64,000 nt of DNA. Source: Chelatococcus albus (GTDB lineage Bacteria > Pseudomonadota > Alphaproteobacteria > Rhizobiales > Beijerinckiaceae). The stretch lies in NCBI RefSeq assembly GCF_030067675.1, contig NZ_JASJEV010000007.1, positions 62,001 through 126,000 on the forward strand, in the 5' to 3' direction. Shown here in pieces: positions 11,622 to 19,349 of this stretch; the stretch's first letter is position 1; each line of letters starts with the position of its first letter. The translations under genes were made by a program, and so were the position numbers. Under the pieces are notes generated by a model. That model did not search any database, was not told the DNA's origin, and was given only the letters and a program-made list of their open reading frames with translations.

Positions 11622-14270
11622 TCAGGCGAGGGAGCGGCCCGAGATGTCGCTGACGTCCGGCGACAGGCCGGGCGTTCCGGCGACGCGCTTCAGCGCCGCC
11701 TCGGCCTTGGCGCGCCTTCCCGGCTCCAGCATGCGCCAGGTGCGGAAGGCTGTGAGCAGGCGCGCGGCCACCTGCGGGTTCTTCGGGTCGAGGGCGATGA
11801 CGACATCGGCCAGGAAGTCGTAGCCCGCGCCGTCGGCCCGGTTGAACTGCGTGGCATTGCCCATGGCGAAGCTGCCGACGAGCGAGCGCACGCGGTTCGG
11901 ATTGCCCATGGAGAAGGCCGGGTGCCGGGTGAGCTCCCTGACGCGGTCGAGCGTGCCGGCCTCCGGGATCGTCGCCTGCAGCGCGAACCACTTGTCGAGC
12001 ACGAGCGGATCGTCGTGGAAGCGCCCGGCGAAGTCGGCGAGCGCCGTTTCGCGCGCCGCGCCGGGCAGATGGGCGAGGACGGCAAGGGCACCGAAGCGGT
12101 CCGTCATGTTGTCGGCGGCGGCGAACTGCGCCACGGCGAGCTCCGTGCCGCGGGCCGCGTCCCCGGCCGCCAGGAGGTCGAGGGCGGCGTGGCGCAGGGC
12201 GCGGCGGCCCGCACTCGCCGCATCGGGGCTGTAGGCGCCGCGCGAGGCGAGCCGGCCGTAGAGAGCCGCTAGCCGGTCGGCGAGCGCCGCGCCGAGCGCG
12301 CGCTTGACCGCCAGGCGCCCGGTGAAGACGGCGTCCGGATCGACGTCGCCGCCGATCTCGCGGGCCATGTCGGCCTCCGTCGGCAGGGCGAGCACCTGCG
12401 CCGCGAAGGCGTGGTCGGCCTCGGCGCGGCTGTCGAGGAAATGGGCGAGCGCCTCGCCGAGGCGGGCGTCGACGGAGATGGCCTGGCCGGCGCGCGCGGC
12501 CCGCGTCGCCTCCAGGATGACGCGGGTCGCGACCGTCTGCGCCGCCTGCCACTGGTTGAACGGATCGCGATCGTGCCGGAAGAGGACGAAGAGGTCCTCG
12601 TCCGCGAGGTCCATCTCGAGGCGCACGGGTGCCGAGAAGCCGCGCAGGAGCGAGGGCACCGGCCGCTCCGGCACGTCCGTGAAGGTGACCGAGAGCGCCG
12701 GGCCGTCAAGCGTCAGCACGCCGTTCGCGAGCGGCACCTCGTTGCCGGCCTTCAGGGGGAGTTCCCGGCCGCTCTCGCCCACAAGGCCGAGCGCCACGGG
12801 GATGACGACGGGCCGCTTCTCGGCCTGGCCGGGGGTGGGCGGCGTGCGCTGGGCGAGATCGAGCCGGTAGGTTCTCGCCGCCGGATCGTAATGGCTGCTC
12901 GCCGTCACCGTCGGCGTACCCGCCTGCTCGTACCAGGTGAAGAACTGCGAAAGGTCGCGCCCGCTCGCCTCGGCGAAACAGGCGATGAAGTCCTCCACCG
13001 TCGCCGCCGTGCCGTCGCAGCGCTCGAAATAAAGGTCCATGCCGCGCCGGAAGGCTTCCGCCCCGATCAGCGTCTTGAGCATGCGGATGACCTCGGCGCC
13101 CTTCTCGTAGACGGTCGCCGTGTAGAAGTTGTTGATCTCGCGGTACTGCGCCGGCCGCACGGGATGGGCGAGGGGCCCCGCGTCCTCGGCGAACTGCTGG
13201 GCGCGGAGCGTGCGCACGTCGGCGATGCGCTTGACCGGCCGCGAGCGCTCGTCGGAGGAGAACTCCTGGTCGCGGAAGACGGTGAGCCCCTCCTTCAGGC
13301 AGAGCTGGAACCAGTCGCGGCAGGTGATGCGGTTGCCCGTCCAGTTGTGGAAATATTCGTGGGCGATGATCGCCTCGATATTGGCGTAGTCGGCGTCCGT
13401 CGCCTTCTCGGCGCTCGCGAGCACGTACTTGTCGTTGAAGATGTTGAGGCCCTTGTTCTCCATGGCCCCCATGTTGAAGTCGGACACGGCGACGACGTTG
13501 AAGACGTCGAGGTCGTACTCGCGGCCGAAAACCTTCTCGTCCCAGCGCATGGAGCGGGCCAGCGCGTCGAGCGCGTAGGTGGCGCGCTCGCCCTTGCCGG
13601 CCTCCACGTGGATGGCGATCTCGACCGCACGGCCCGAGCCCGTCACATAGGTCTGCGACACCTTGTCGAGCCGCCCGCCGACCAGGGCGAAGAGGTAGCA
13701 GGGCTTGGGGAAGGGGTCGTGCCAGAGGGCGTAGTGCCGGCCCGTACCGGGAACCTCGCCGCGCTCGACGGGGTTGCCGTTGCCGAGGAGGAGCGGCGCC
13801 TCCTCCCGGTCGGCTTCGATGCGCGTCGTATAGACGGAGAGCACGTCCGGCCGGTCGAGGAAATAGGTGATGCGGCGGAAGCCCTCGGCCTCGCACTGCG
13901 TGCAGTAGATGCCGCTCGAGCGGTAGAGGCCCATGAGCTTGGTGTTGGCGCTCGGGTCGAGTTCCGTTTCGAGCGTCAGCGTGAAGGGCCGCTGCGGCGG
14001 GGCGTGCAGCACGAGGGAGGAAGGCGTCACCGCGTAGGCGGCGGCGCCCAGGGCCACGCCGTCGAGGCGCGCCGAGACGAGCCTCAGCTCGTCGCCGTCG
14101 AGGGTCAGCGCGGCGCCTGGGGTGCCCTTCGGATTGGGGCGCAGCGCAAGCTCCGCCGTGACGCGCGTCGCCGTCGGATGGAGACGCACATCGAGCTTCA
14201 CCGTATCGATCAGATAGTCGGTCGGCCGGTAGTCCTCGAGACGGACGACGGGGGCGTTCTCGGTGCGCAT
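11622..14270 (-). CDS. pepN: Aminopeptidase N (M1 zinc metallopeptidase)
   Basis: 882 residues, the usual length for bacterial PepN of the E. coli type. The enzyme removes N-terminal residues from peptides in the cytoplasm. The substrate-binding GAMEN motif is near residue 268. The zinc site HEYFH is near 302-306, with the third-ligand Glu about 19 residues later in CLKEGLTVF. The C-terminal half is the helical domain of the family. The ATG at 14270 begins MRTENAPVVRLEDY. It is monocistronic: a strong terminator follows and over 200 bases precede it. Confidence 0.97.
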   Translation of the reverse strand: MRTENAPVVRLEDYRPTDYLIDTVKLDVRLHPTATRVTAELALRPNPKGTPGAALTLDGDELRLVSARLDGVALGAAAYAVTPSSLVLHAPPQRPFTLTLETELDPSANTKLMGLYRSSGIYCTQCEAEGFRRITYFLDRPDVLSVYTTRIEADREEAPLLLGNGNPVERGEVPGTGRHYALWHDPFPKPCYLFALVGGRLDKVSQTYVTGSGRAVEIAIHVEAGKGERATYALDALARSMRWDEKVFGREYDLDVFNVVAVSDFNMGAMENKGLNIFNDKYVLASAEKATDADYANIEAIIAHEYFHNWTGNRITCRDWFQLCLKEGLTVFRDQEFSSDERSRPVKRIADVRTLRAQQFAEDAGPLAHPVRPAQYREINNFYTATVYEKGAEVIRMLKTLIGAEAFRRGMDLYFERCDGTAATVEDFIACFAEASGRDLSQFFTWYEQAGTPTVTASSHYDPAARTYRLDLAQRTPPTPGQAEKRPVVIPVALGLVGESGRELPLKAGNEVPLANGVLTLDGPALSVTFTDVPERPVPSLLRGFSAPVRLEMDLADEDLFVLFRHDRDPFNQWQAAQTVATRVILEATRAARAGQAISVDARLGEALAHFLDSRAEADHAFAAQVLALPTEADMAREIGGDVDPDAVFTGRLAVKRALGAALADRLAALYGRLASRGAYSPDAASAGRRALRHAALDLLAAGDAARGTELAVAQFAAADNMTDRFGALAVLAHLPGAARETALADFAGRFHDDPLVLDKWFALQATIPEAGTLDRVRELTRHPAFSMGNPNRVRSLVGSFAMGNATQFNRADGAGYDFLADVVIALDPKNPQVAARLLTAFRTWRMLEPGRRAKAEAALKRVAGTPGLSPDVSDISGRSLA

Positions 14271-14481
14271 CTCGGTCTCCGCATGGCGGGCAAATCGTTA
14301 CCCGCCGTTATGGGGGACGCGGGCGGGCCCGACAACCCGTGCGCGAGGCGTGCCGGCAGGTGCCAACGCCCCGGCTTCGTCCGGCAGCCCCCTCGTCCCC
14401 GCCTCCCGCATGACCGCTCCGCGGGCTCGCGGAACGGCGAGAGGATGGGCGGGCAAGGCCCCTGCCCTGCCCGGCGCGCTC

Positions 14482-14964
14482 TCAGCTCACGATGCGCCAG
14501 CTGCCGTCCGGCTGCTGGCAGGCGGTGCCGTAGCCGCGCTGGGGCCGGCCGCCGACGTAGATCGTGTGGGTGTATTCGCGGCAGTAGCCGTCCGGGCTGT
14601 CGTAGGCCGGGCCGGGATCGATGTAGCCGTAGGCGCCGCTGTCGCTGCGCCACTCGGTGCGACGGCCGTAGGAGACGGCGTCGTACTGGGCGGTGTAGGC
14701 GCGCTGCCGGGCCGCGTCGTCGAGCGAAGAGCCGATGGCACCGCCGAGCAGGCCGCCGATCGCAGCGCCCGCCACGATGGCCGCCGCCTTGCCGGCGCCC
14801 CCGCCGAAGGCCGAGCCGATGAGGCCGCCGGCGACCGCGCCGCCGATGACGCCCACCGTCTGGTTCGTCGTGGGCGGCCGGCCGTAGGGGTCGCTCGTGC
14901 AAGCGGCCGTCGAGAAGGCCACGACGGCGATCATGCCCGCCGAGAGAATGGATTTCACGGTCAT
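14482..14964 (-). CDS. Glycine-zipper outer-membrane lipoprotein
   Basis: 160 residues. It begins MTVKSILSAGMIAVVAFSTA with the lipobox TAAC, so the mature protein would start at the Cys near residue 21 and be lipidated. Residues about 37-80 form a glycine-zipper two-TM segment with repeats of GGAVAGG, GSAFGGG and GGLLGGAIG. The C-terminal domain (YCREYTHTIYVGGRPQRGYG) resembles the RT0821/Lpp0805 surface-protein type. The ATG at 14964 has AGGGAC upstream; longer starts in the same frame lack a sensible signal peptide. Its function is unknown, probably in the outer membrane. Confidence 0.8.
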   Translation of the reverse strand: MTVKSILSAGMIAVVAFSTAACTSDPYGRPPTTNQTVGVIGGAVAGGLIGSAFGGGAGKAAAIVAGAAIGGLLGGAIGSSLDDAARQRAYTAQYDAVSYGRRTEWRSDSGAYGYIDPGPAYDSPDGYCREYTHTIYVGGRPQRGYGTACQQPDGSWRIVS

Positions 14965-15075
14965 CACTGTCCCTGCCGGTCGTTGTTCGTGTCGATTCGC
15001 CCGGAGCTTCTTCCGGCGCCGGGCCATACGAGGCATGGAATTCGGCGAAACCGAGGTCAAGCCCGCCCCCGCCCC

Positions 15076-15190
15076 GCAGCTCCCAGGGTGACGGGGAGGT
15101 TCGCGCGGGAACCCTCCACCGTCGTCCCGGGGCCGGGCGTGAGCCGCGAGCCCGGACCTAGGACCGATGCCGGTGAACCAGGAGACGCAG
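15076..15190 (+). repeat. Dispersed intergenic repeat, copy 2
   Basis: Runs from CAGCTCCCAGGGTGACGGGG through GGTTCGCGCGGGAACC and GTCGTCCCGGGGCCGGG to GGACCGATGC. It sits between the lipoprotein gene and feuQ and shares order and spacing of blocks with the copy near 31.5 kb. Confidence 0.7.
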
Positions 15191-15255
15191 CGGCCGCCAC
15201 GCCCTCCTTTCGGCCGGCATCCTTTGCGGGTCCCGGACAGCAGCTCGCCCTTCGC

Positions 15256-16632
15256 TCACACCCCGGGCAGGCGCAGTACGGCGCGCAGACCCCCGAGCGG
15301 CGAATCGTCGAGCACCAATGTGCCGCCGTACAGGTCGGCGAGGTCGGCGGCGATGGCGAGGCCGAGGCCGGAGCCGGGCTTCGTCTCGTCGAGCCGCTTG
15401 CCGCGCCGCATGACCTCGCTGCGCGCCTCGGGCGGCAGGCCCGGGCCGTCGTCGTCGACGACGATCTGGAGCGTCGAGCGTTCTCCGTCGGGAAAAACGT
15501 CGACCGCGACGGCCACACGGGCCTGCGCCCATTTGCAGGCATTGTCCGCGAGGTTGCCGACCATGTCCTCGAAGTCCTGCCGCTCGCCGCGGAAGCGGGT
15601 GCCTTCCGGCACCGCGACCTCCACCGCGAGGTCCCGGTCCCGGTAGATGCGGCCGAGGGCGCGCTTGAGGCCGACGAGCACGGGCGCGACCTCCGTCACG
15701 GTGCCGAGCGTGCCGGCGAGGGCCGCCGCGCGGGCGCGGTCGAGGTAGTAGTTGATCTGGTCGCGCATCACGGCCGCCTGCTCGCGCACCTTGTCTGCGA
15801 AGGGGCCGGGCATGCCGTCGGCCTCGTTGACGATGACGCTGAGTGGCGTCTTCAGCGCGTGGGCGAGATTGCCGACATGGGTGCGGGCGCGCCCGAGGAT
15901 CTCGCGGTTGGCGTCGATCATCAGGTTGAGTTCCCCCGCCAGCGGCGCGATGTCGTGCGGGTACTTGCCCTCGATGTGCTCGGCGTCGCCGCGGCGCACG
16001 TCCGCCACCGCCTTGCGCAGGCGGATGAGCGGCAGGAGGCCGTAGCGCACCTGGGCGAGCGTGGTGAGGCCGAGCGCCACGCCGAGGGCCGCGAAGGTGA
16101 GGCCGAGCGCCCAGCCGAAGCTGCGGATGTCGTTCTCGATCTCCTCGTCCGGCGCGGCGACGGCGACGTGGAAGCGCCCGTCCTCGCCGAGGTCGATGAC
16201 GCGCTCGAGGATGCGCAGGTTGCGCTCGTCGGGCCCCGTGGCGTAGCCCTTGCGCAGGCCCCCCTCCCCGGCCGGCACGCCGAGGTCGGCGAGCTTCGGC
16301 AACTGCCCGCCGAAGAGCGATTTCGAGGTGCGGAGGTCGCGCGGGCCGCCGTTGAGGCGCGTCACCTGCCAGTACCAGCCCGAGAGCGGCAGCTCGAAGC
16401 GCGGCTCGCCGATGGTGCCGAGCTCCTTGCGCTCGAGCTCGCCGGGGGTGGCGAGGTCGGAGACGAGGTCGGTCAGGTAGACGTCGAGCCGCTCGTCGAA
16501 GGCGCGCTCGGTCGTGCGCCGGTAGATCGTCGACAGGATGAGCCCCGCGACGAGCAGGATGAGCAGGCTCCAGGCGATGGCCGACACGAAGAGGCGGGTC
16601 GCGATCGAATGGCGGCGGAAGCCGAATGCCAT
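15256..16632 (-). CDS. feuQ: Sensor histidine kinase, FeuQ/PhoQ type
   Basis: 458 residues. Two membrane helices (about 16-40 and 165-190) flank a periplasmic sensor domain. A HAMP-like linker and the kinase core follow, with the H-box VGNLAHALKTPLSV (His near 255). ATP-binding boxes are NLADNACKW, DDDGPGLPP and GSGLGLAIA. In Sinorhizobium, FeuQ with FeuP controls cyclic glucan export under low osmolarity. This assignment rests on similarity and the feuN-feuP-feuQ order. The gene starts 15 bases after the regulator's stop. Confidence 0.8.
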   Translation of the reverse strand: MAFGFRRHSIATRLFVSAIAWSLLILLVAGLILSTIYRRTTERAFDERLDVYLTDLVSDLATPGELERKELGTIGEPRFELPLSGWYWQVTRLNGGPRDLRTSKSLFGGQLPKLADLGVPAGEGGLRKGYATGPDERNLRILERVIDLGEDGRFHVAVAAPDEEIENDIRSFGWALGLTFAALGVALGLTTLAQVRYGLLPLIRLRKAVADVRRGDAEHIEGKYPHDIAPLAGELNLMIDANREILGRARTHVGNLAHALKTPLSVIVNEADGMPGPFADKVREQAAVMRDQINYYLDRARAAALAGTLGTVTEVAPVLVGLKRALGRIYRDRDLAVEVAVPEGTRFRGERQDFEDMVGNLADNACKWAQARVAVAVDVFPDGERSTLQIVVDDDGPGLPPEARSEVMRRGKRLDETKPGSGLGLAIAADLADLYGGTLVLDDSPLGGLRAVLRLPGV

Positions 16633-16647
16633 GCCGGCGCGCCCCGC

Positions 16648-17316
16648 TCAGTCGCCCGGCGGCGGCTCGGCCACGTAGCCGAGACCACGCACCGTCTGGA
16701 TGATGTCGACGCCGAGCTTCTTGCGCAGGCGGCCGATGAACACCTCGATGGTGTTCGAATCGCGGTCGAAATCCTGGTCGTAGAGATGCTCGACCAGCTC
16801 GCTGCGGGAGATGACGCGCCCCGCGTGGTGCATGAGATAGGCGATGAGCCTGTACTCGTGCGAGGTGAGCTTGACGGGGTTGCCGTCGACCACGACGCGC
16901 CCGGCGCGCGTGTCGAGGCGCACGGGCCCGCAGACGAGCTCGTTCGTCGCGTGCCCCGCCGCACGACGCAGGAGGGCGCGCAGGCGGGCAAGAAGCTCCT
17001 CCATGTGGAAGGGCTTGGTCACGTAGTCGTCGGCGCCGGCGTCGAAGCCCTGCACCTTGTCGCTCCAGCGGTCGCGCGCCGTCAGGATGAGCACGGGCAT
17101 GGTGCGCCCGGCGGCGCGCCAGGCGGCGAGCACGGCCGCGCCGTCGATCTTGGGCAGGCCCATGTCAAGGACCACGGCGTCGTAGGGCTCCGTCTCGCCG
17201 AGGAACTGCCCCTCCTCGCCGTCGAACGCCTTGTCCACGGCGTAGCCCGCATGTTCGAGCGCCGTGACGAGCTGGCGGTTGATGTCCCTGTCGTCCTCGA
17301 CGACCAGAAGTCGCAA
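16648..17316 (-). CDS. feuP: Response regulator, FeuP/PhoP type
   Basis: 222 residues. The receiver domain starts LRLLVVEDDRDINRQL, has the phospho-Asp in VVLDMGLPKIDG (near 51) and the Lys in DDYVTKPFH. The winged-helix effector has LTSHEYRLIAYLMHH and ends near TVRGLGYV. The sequence closely fits rhizobial FeuP. The start is taken as TTG at 17316: it aligns with the usual MRILVVEDD start and has GAGGG about 7 bases upstream, while no ATG or GTG fits in frame. Only 10 bases separate it from the feuN stop. Confidence 0.85.
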   Translation of the reverse strand: MRLLVVEDDRDINRQLVTALEHAGYAVDKAFDGEEGQFLGETEPYDAVVLDMGLPKIDGAAVLAAWRAAGRTMPVLILTARDRWSDKVQGFDAGADDYVTKPFHMEELLARLRALLRRAAGHATNELVCGPVRLDTRAGRVVVDGNPVKLTSHEYRLIAYLMHHAGRVISRSELVEHLYDQDFDRDSNTIEVFIGRLRKKLGVDIIQTVRGLGYVAEPPPGD

Positions 17317-17326
17317 TTGACCACCC

Positions 17327-17644
17327 TCACCGAACCGAGGCGACCGTGCCGGTGCCGCCGTCGACGCGGACGCGTACCACACGTCCATCGCGGCGCAAGG
17401 CCGTGATGAAATACATGTAGACGCCGTCGCGCCGGCACAGCCGCGCGCGCAGGACCTTCGCCCCGCCGCTGGCGGCCGCGCGCGCCGCATCCACCGCGGT
17501 CACGGGCGGCACCACCTCGCTGCGGGCAACGGCCTCGCGCGTCTCCGCCGCGGACAGGCAGCCCTGCGGAGCGCGAATGTCCTCGGCCGCCCACGCGCCG
17601 GTCGCACAAGTCGCGACGAGAAGGGTCAAAATGTGGCCACGCAT
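17327..17644 (-). CDS. feuN: Small secreted PepSY-like protein upstream of feuP (FeuN-like)
   Basis: 105 residues. A signal peptide (MRGHILTLLVATCATGAWAA) precedes a short periplasmic domain. The C-terminus (YMYFITALRRDGRVVRVRVD, then GGTGTVASVR) has the beta-hairpin pattern of PepSY-like modules. Two Cys (29 and 70) could form a disulphide. In S. meliloti a small periplasmic protein, FeuN, encoded just upstream of feuP restrains the kinase FeuQ. The same position, size and secretion signal support that role here, but this is inference by context because sequence similarity could not be tested. Confidence 0.65.
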   Translation of the reverse strand: MRGHILTLLVATCATGAWAAEDIRAPQGCLSAAETREAVARSEVVPPVTAVDAARAAASGGAKVLRARLCRRDGVYMYFITALRRDGRVVRVRVDGGTGTVASVR

Positions 17645-17726
17645 GGGCGCAATCTGGTCGACAGGTGCTGAACGGCGGGTGAACGAGGTATCATGATGGA
17701 CAGCCGCGGCACCCGCCGGCCGTCCT

Positions 17727-18317
17727 TCAGCCGCACCGCGGGGTGCTGCCGGGCGCCGCGCCGCCCATCCCCGCGCGCTCGCGCCGGAGCATGACGACCT
17801 CGCTCTCCTTGTAGGTCGTGCGGGCGATCTCGCGATATCCGCATTTCTGCGCCACGCGCAGCGAGGCGCGGTTCGCAGGCGCGACGATGCAGGCGGTGGC
17901 CGGCGCGGCGAGATGCCGCTCGCTCCATCCGAGCGCCCCTTGCACCGCCTCCGTCGCGTAGCCCCTGCCATGCACGGCGGGGGCGAGCACCCAGCCGATC
18001 TCCGGCGTGCCTTCGAGCGAGGGCGTGATGGCCCGCTTGAAGTCCGCGAAGCCGACATCGCCGACGAAGCGGCCCGTGCCCTTCTCCTCCACGGCCCAGT
18101 AGCCGTAGCCCAGGAGACGCCAGAGCCCGGCATAGCGCAGCATGCGCGCCCAGCTCTCCTCCCGCGTCGACGGCTTGCCGCCGATGTGCGCGACCACGGC
18201 GGGGTTGCCCCACAGGGCCGTGACCGCCTCGAAGTCGCGGGCCTCGTGTCCGCGCAGCACGAGGCGCTCCGTTTCGATCCGGGGCGCCTCCCCCGCCGGT
18301 CCCGTCGCTGCAGCCAT
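17727..18317 (-). CDS. GNAT-family N-acetyltransferase (RimJ/RimL type)
   Basis: 196 residues. It contains ETERLVLRGHEARDFEAV at the start of the fold and the acetyl-CoA pyrophosphate loop HGRGYATEAVQGAL. ANRASLRVAQKCGYREI follows, all typical of the Acetyltransf_3 group that modifies amino groups of proteins or small molecules. The ATG at 18317 precedes AAATGPAGEAPRIETERL. The substrate is unknown. It is transcribed toward the feu operon but has its own 80-base gap to feuN. Confidence 0.85.
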   Translation of the reverse strand: MAAATGPAGEAPRIETERLVLRGHEARDFEAVTALWGNPAVVAHIGGKPSTREESWARMLRYAGLWRLLGYGYWAVEEKGTGRFVGDVGFADFKRAITPSLEGTPEIGWVLAPAVHGRGYATEAVQGALGWSERHLAAPATACIVAPANRASLRVAQKCGYREIARTTYKESEVVMLRRERAGMGGAAPGSTPRCG

Positions 18318-18406
18318 GACCGTTCTCCCGTGGGCGGCCAGGACTATCGCGCGGCGGTGCTGGCGTACAGGGCCGGTGCGGCCCAACCGGCGTCGCTGCC
18401 GCTCCC

Positions 18407-18452
18407 GGAGCACTTCCCGATTCAACTGAATCGGGAAGTGCTCCGTCTTTTT
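18407..18452 (+). repeat. Perfect 18-bp inverted repeat with trailing T-run
   Basis: GGAGCACTTCCCGATTCA (18407-18424) pairs exactly with TGAATCGGGAAGTGCTCC (18427-18444) across a 2-base centre, followed by GTCTTTTT. The T-run suits a plus-strand terminator, yet no plus-strand gene lies upstream. It contains two GANTC sites, the target of the alphaproteobacterial cell-cycle methylase CcrM. It could be a mobile REP-like element rather than a terminator. Confidence 0.75.
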
Positions 18453-18458
18453 GAGAAT

Positions 18459-18507
18459 AGAGCATTTACTTCGCCAAACCGGCGTCCACTTCGGCGGAAA
18501 ATGCGCT
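18459..18507. repeat. REP-like palindromic element of the Rhizobiales GCATTTT...AAAATGC type
   Basis: Starts AGAGCATTTACTTCGCC and ends CACTTCGGCGGAAAATGCGC, with AACCGGCGTC in the middle. This layout resembles a common intergenic repeat of Rhizobiales known to me from memory. The stop codon of the last GTA-cluster gene (18506-18508) lies inside its right end, so the element abuts the coding sequence. Confidence 0.55.
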
Positions 18508-18715
18508 AACGCGCCAGGCGCTTGGTGGCGGTGAGGCGGAAGACGGTGGAGAGGATGAAGCTCGCCCCGGCGACGACCTGCAGCGCCGCCTCGGCGAGGG
18601 CGCCGCTGTCGAGGCCCGACGTGTCGAAGCCGAGGAACGACAGGGTGATGGCCACGAGGCCGAAGAGGTTCGCCCATACCGTGCGGCTCGCGAGGAAGGA
18701 TTTCGTCTCGATCAT
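18506..18715 (-). CDS. Small one-TM protein, holin-like, with its own internal start
   Basis: 69 residues starting MIETKSFLASRTVWANLFGL, with one hydrophobic helix (about 15-32) and a second, weaker hydrophobic stretch (about 40-58). It occupies the holin position next to the GH108 lysozyme at the end of the GTA cluster. The ATG at 18715 is preceded by AAAGGAG with a 7-base spacer, one of the best ribosome binding sites in the window. No stop codon separates it from the upstream lysozyme reading frame, so the same sequence is also the C-terminus of a fusion. The holin role is inferred from position and size only. Confidence 0.6.
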   Translation of the reverse strand: MIETKSFLASRTVWANLFGLVAITLSFLGFDTSGLDSGALAEAALQVVAGASFILSTVFRLTATKRLAR

Positions 18716-19294
18716 CGTGCTGCTCCTTTGCTGCCGGGAAGGGGAAAAGGAAGAGGAAGAGGAAGAGGAAGAGGCCACGGCAGTGGCGAGCGCGAGCGCC
18801 TCGCGCTCCACCCTGCGCACACGCCGCGTCCAGCCGCGGCCGAAGGTGGCGAAGACGGAAAGCCGCGCGAGGAAGCTCAGGCGCGCGGCGGCGAGCGCCC
18901 GCACGAGGCCCTGCGGGTCGGCGCGGGCGACGGCAGCGAGCGTGACGGGCCCGGGCAAGCCGTCCGCCGGCACCGCGAGCACCCGCTGCAGCAGGCGCAC
19001 GGCGGCCTTCGGTCCGGAATGCACGGCGCAGTCGAACAGGGCGAGGTCGACGCCCGCCGGCAGCTCGTCGGCGCGGATGGTCCGCCAGTAGAAGCGGTGG
19101 TAGATCGCCTCGGCCTCGGCGCGCGTCAGCGCCATCACCTCGGCGACGGCGACCGGCCTCCCCCGAGCGCGGGCGAGGGTCGCGCGGGTGATGCCCATGT
19201 TGGTCGTCCCGCCCGGGTCGAGAGGGTGGTTCACGAAGCCGCCCTCCAGGGCGAAGACGAGCGCCATGGCGCGTTCGAAGCTCGCTGCCGCCAT
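18506..19294 (-). CDS. GH108-type lysozyme fused in frame to a holin-like membrane segment
   Basis: 262 residues as read. Residues 1 to about 170 are a glycoside hydrolase family 108 lysozyme: ALEGGFVNHPLDPGGTTNMG contains the catalytic Glu and the DPGG loop, followed by YHRFYW. A Ser-rich linker encoded by a TCTTCC hexanucleotide tract then leads without a stop into the one-TM peptide MIETKSF. The start is ATG 19294, with GGAG 6 bases upstream; ATG 19306 is a weaker alternative. The family cleaves peptidoglycan for phage or GTA release. The fusion probably arose by loss of the lysozyme stop codon; whether the long product is made is unknown. Confidence 0.75.
   Translation of the reverse strand: MAAASFERAMALVFALEGGFVNHPLDPGGTTNMGITRATLARARGRPVAVAEVMALTRAEAEAIYHRFYWRTIRADELPAGVDLALFDCAVHSGPKAAVRLLQRVLAVPADGLPGPVTLAAVARADPQGLVRALAAARLSFLARLSVFATFGRGWTRRVRRVEREALALATAVASSSSSSSSFSPSRQQRSSTMIETKSFLASRTVWANLFGLVAITLSFLGFDTSGLDSGALAEAALQVVAGASFILSTVFRLTATKRLAR
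18749..18774. repeat. Hexanucleotide microsatellite (GGAAGA), four copies plus two bases
   Basis: Four perfect copies of GGAAGA on the plus strand, with degenerate flanks, encode the Ser-rich linker of the lysozyme-holin reading frame. A hexamer slip preserves frame, so length variation would not break the fusion. Confidence 0.9.
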
Positions 19295-19349
19295 CAGGGT
19301 CTCCATCGTGCTGCGGGCCGCCCTGGCGCGCCGCCGGGGCAGAAGGGGC

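Noticed and set aside
12411-14822. Long plus-strand frame opposite pepN and the lipoprotein gene
   Set aside because: Antisense frame with biased composition (RRR, GG runs); pepN on the other strand is unmistakable.
18749-18774. Possible CRISPR-like array
   Set aside because: The units are a continuous GGAAGA hexamer tract without spacers. No CRISPR array was seen anywhere in the window.
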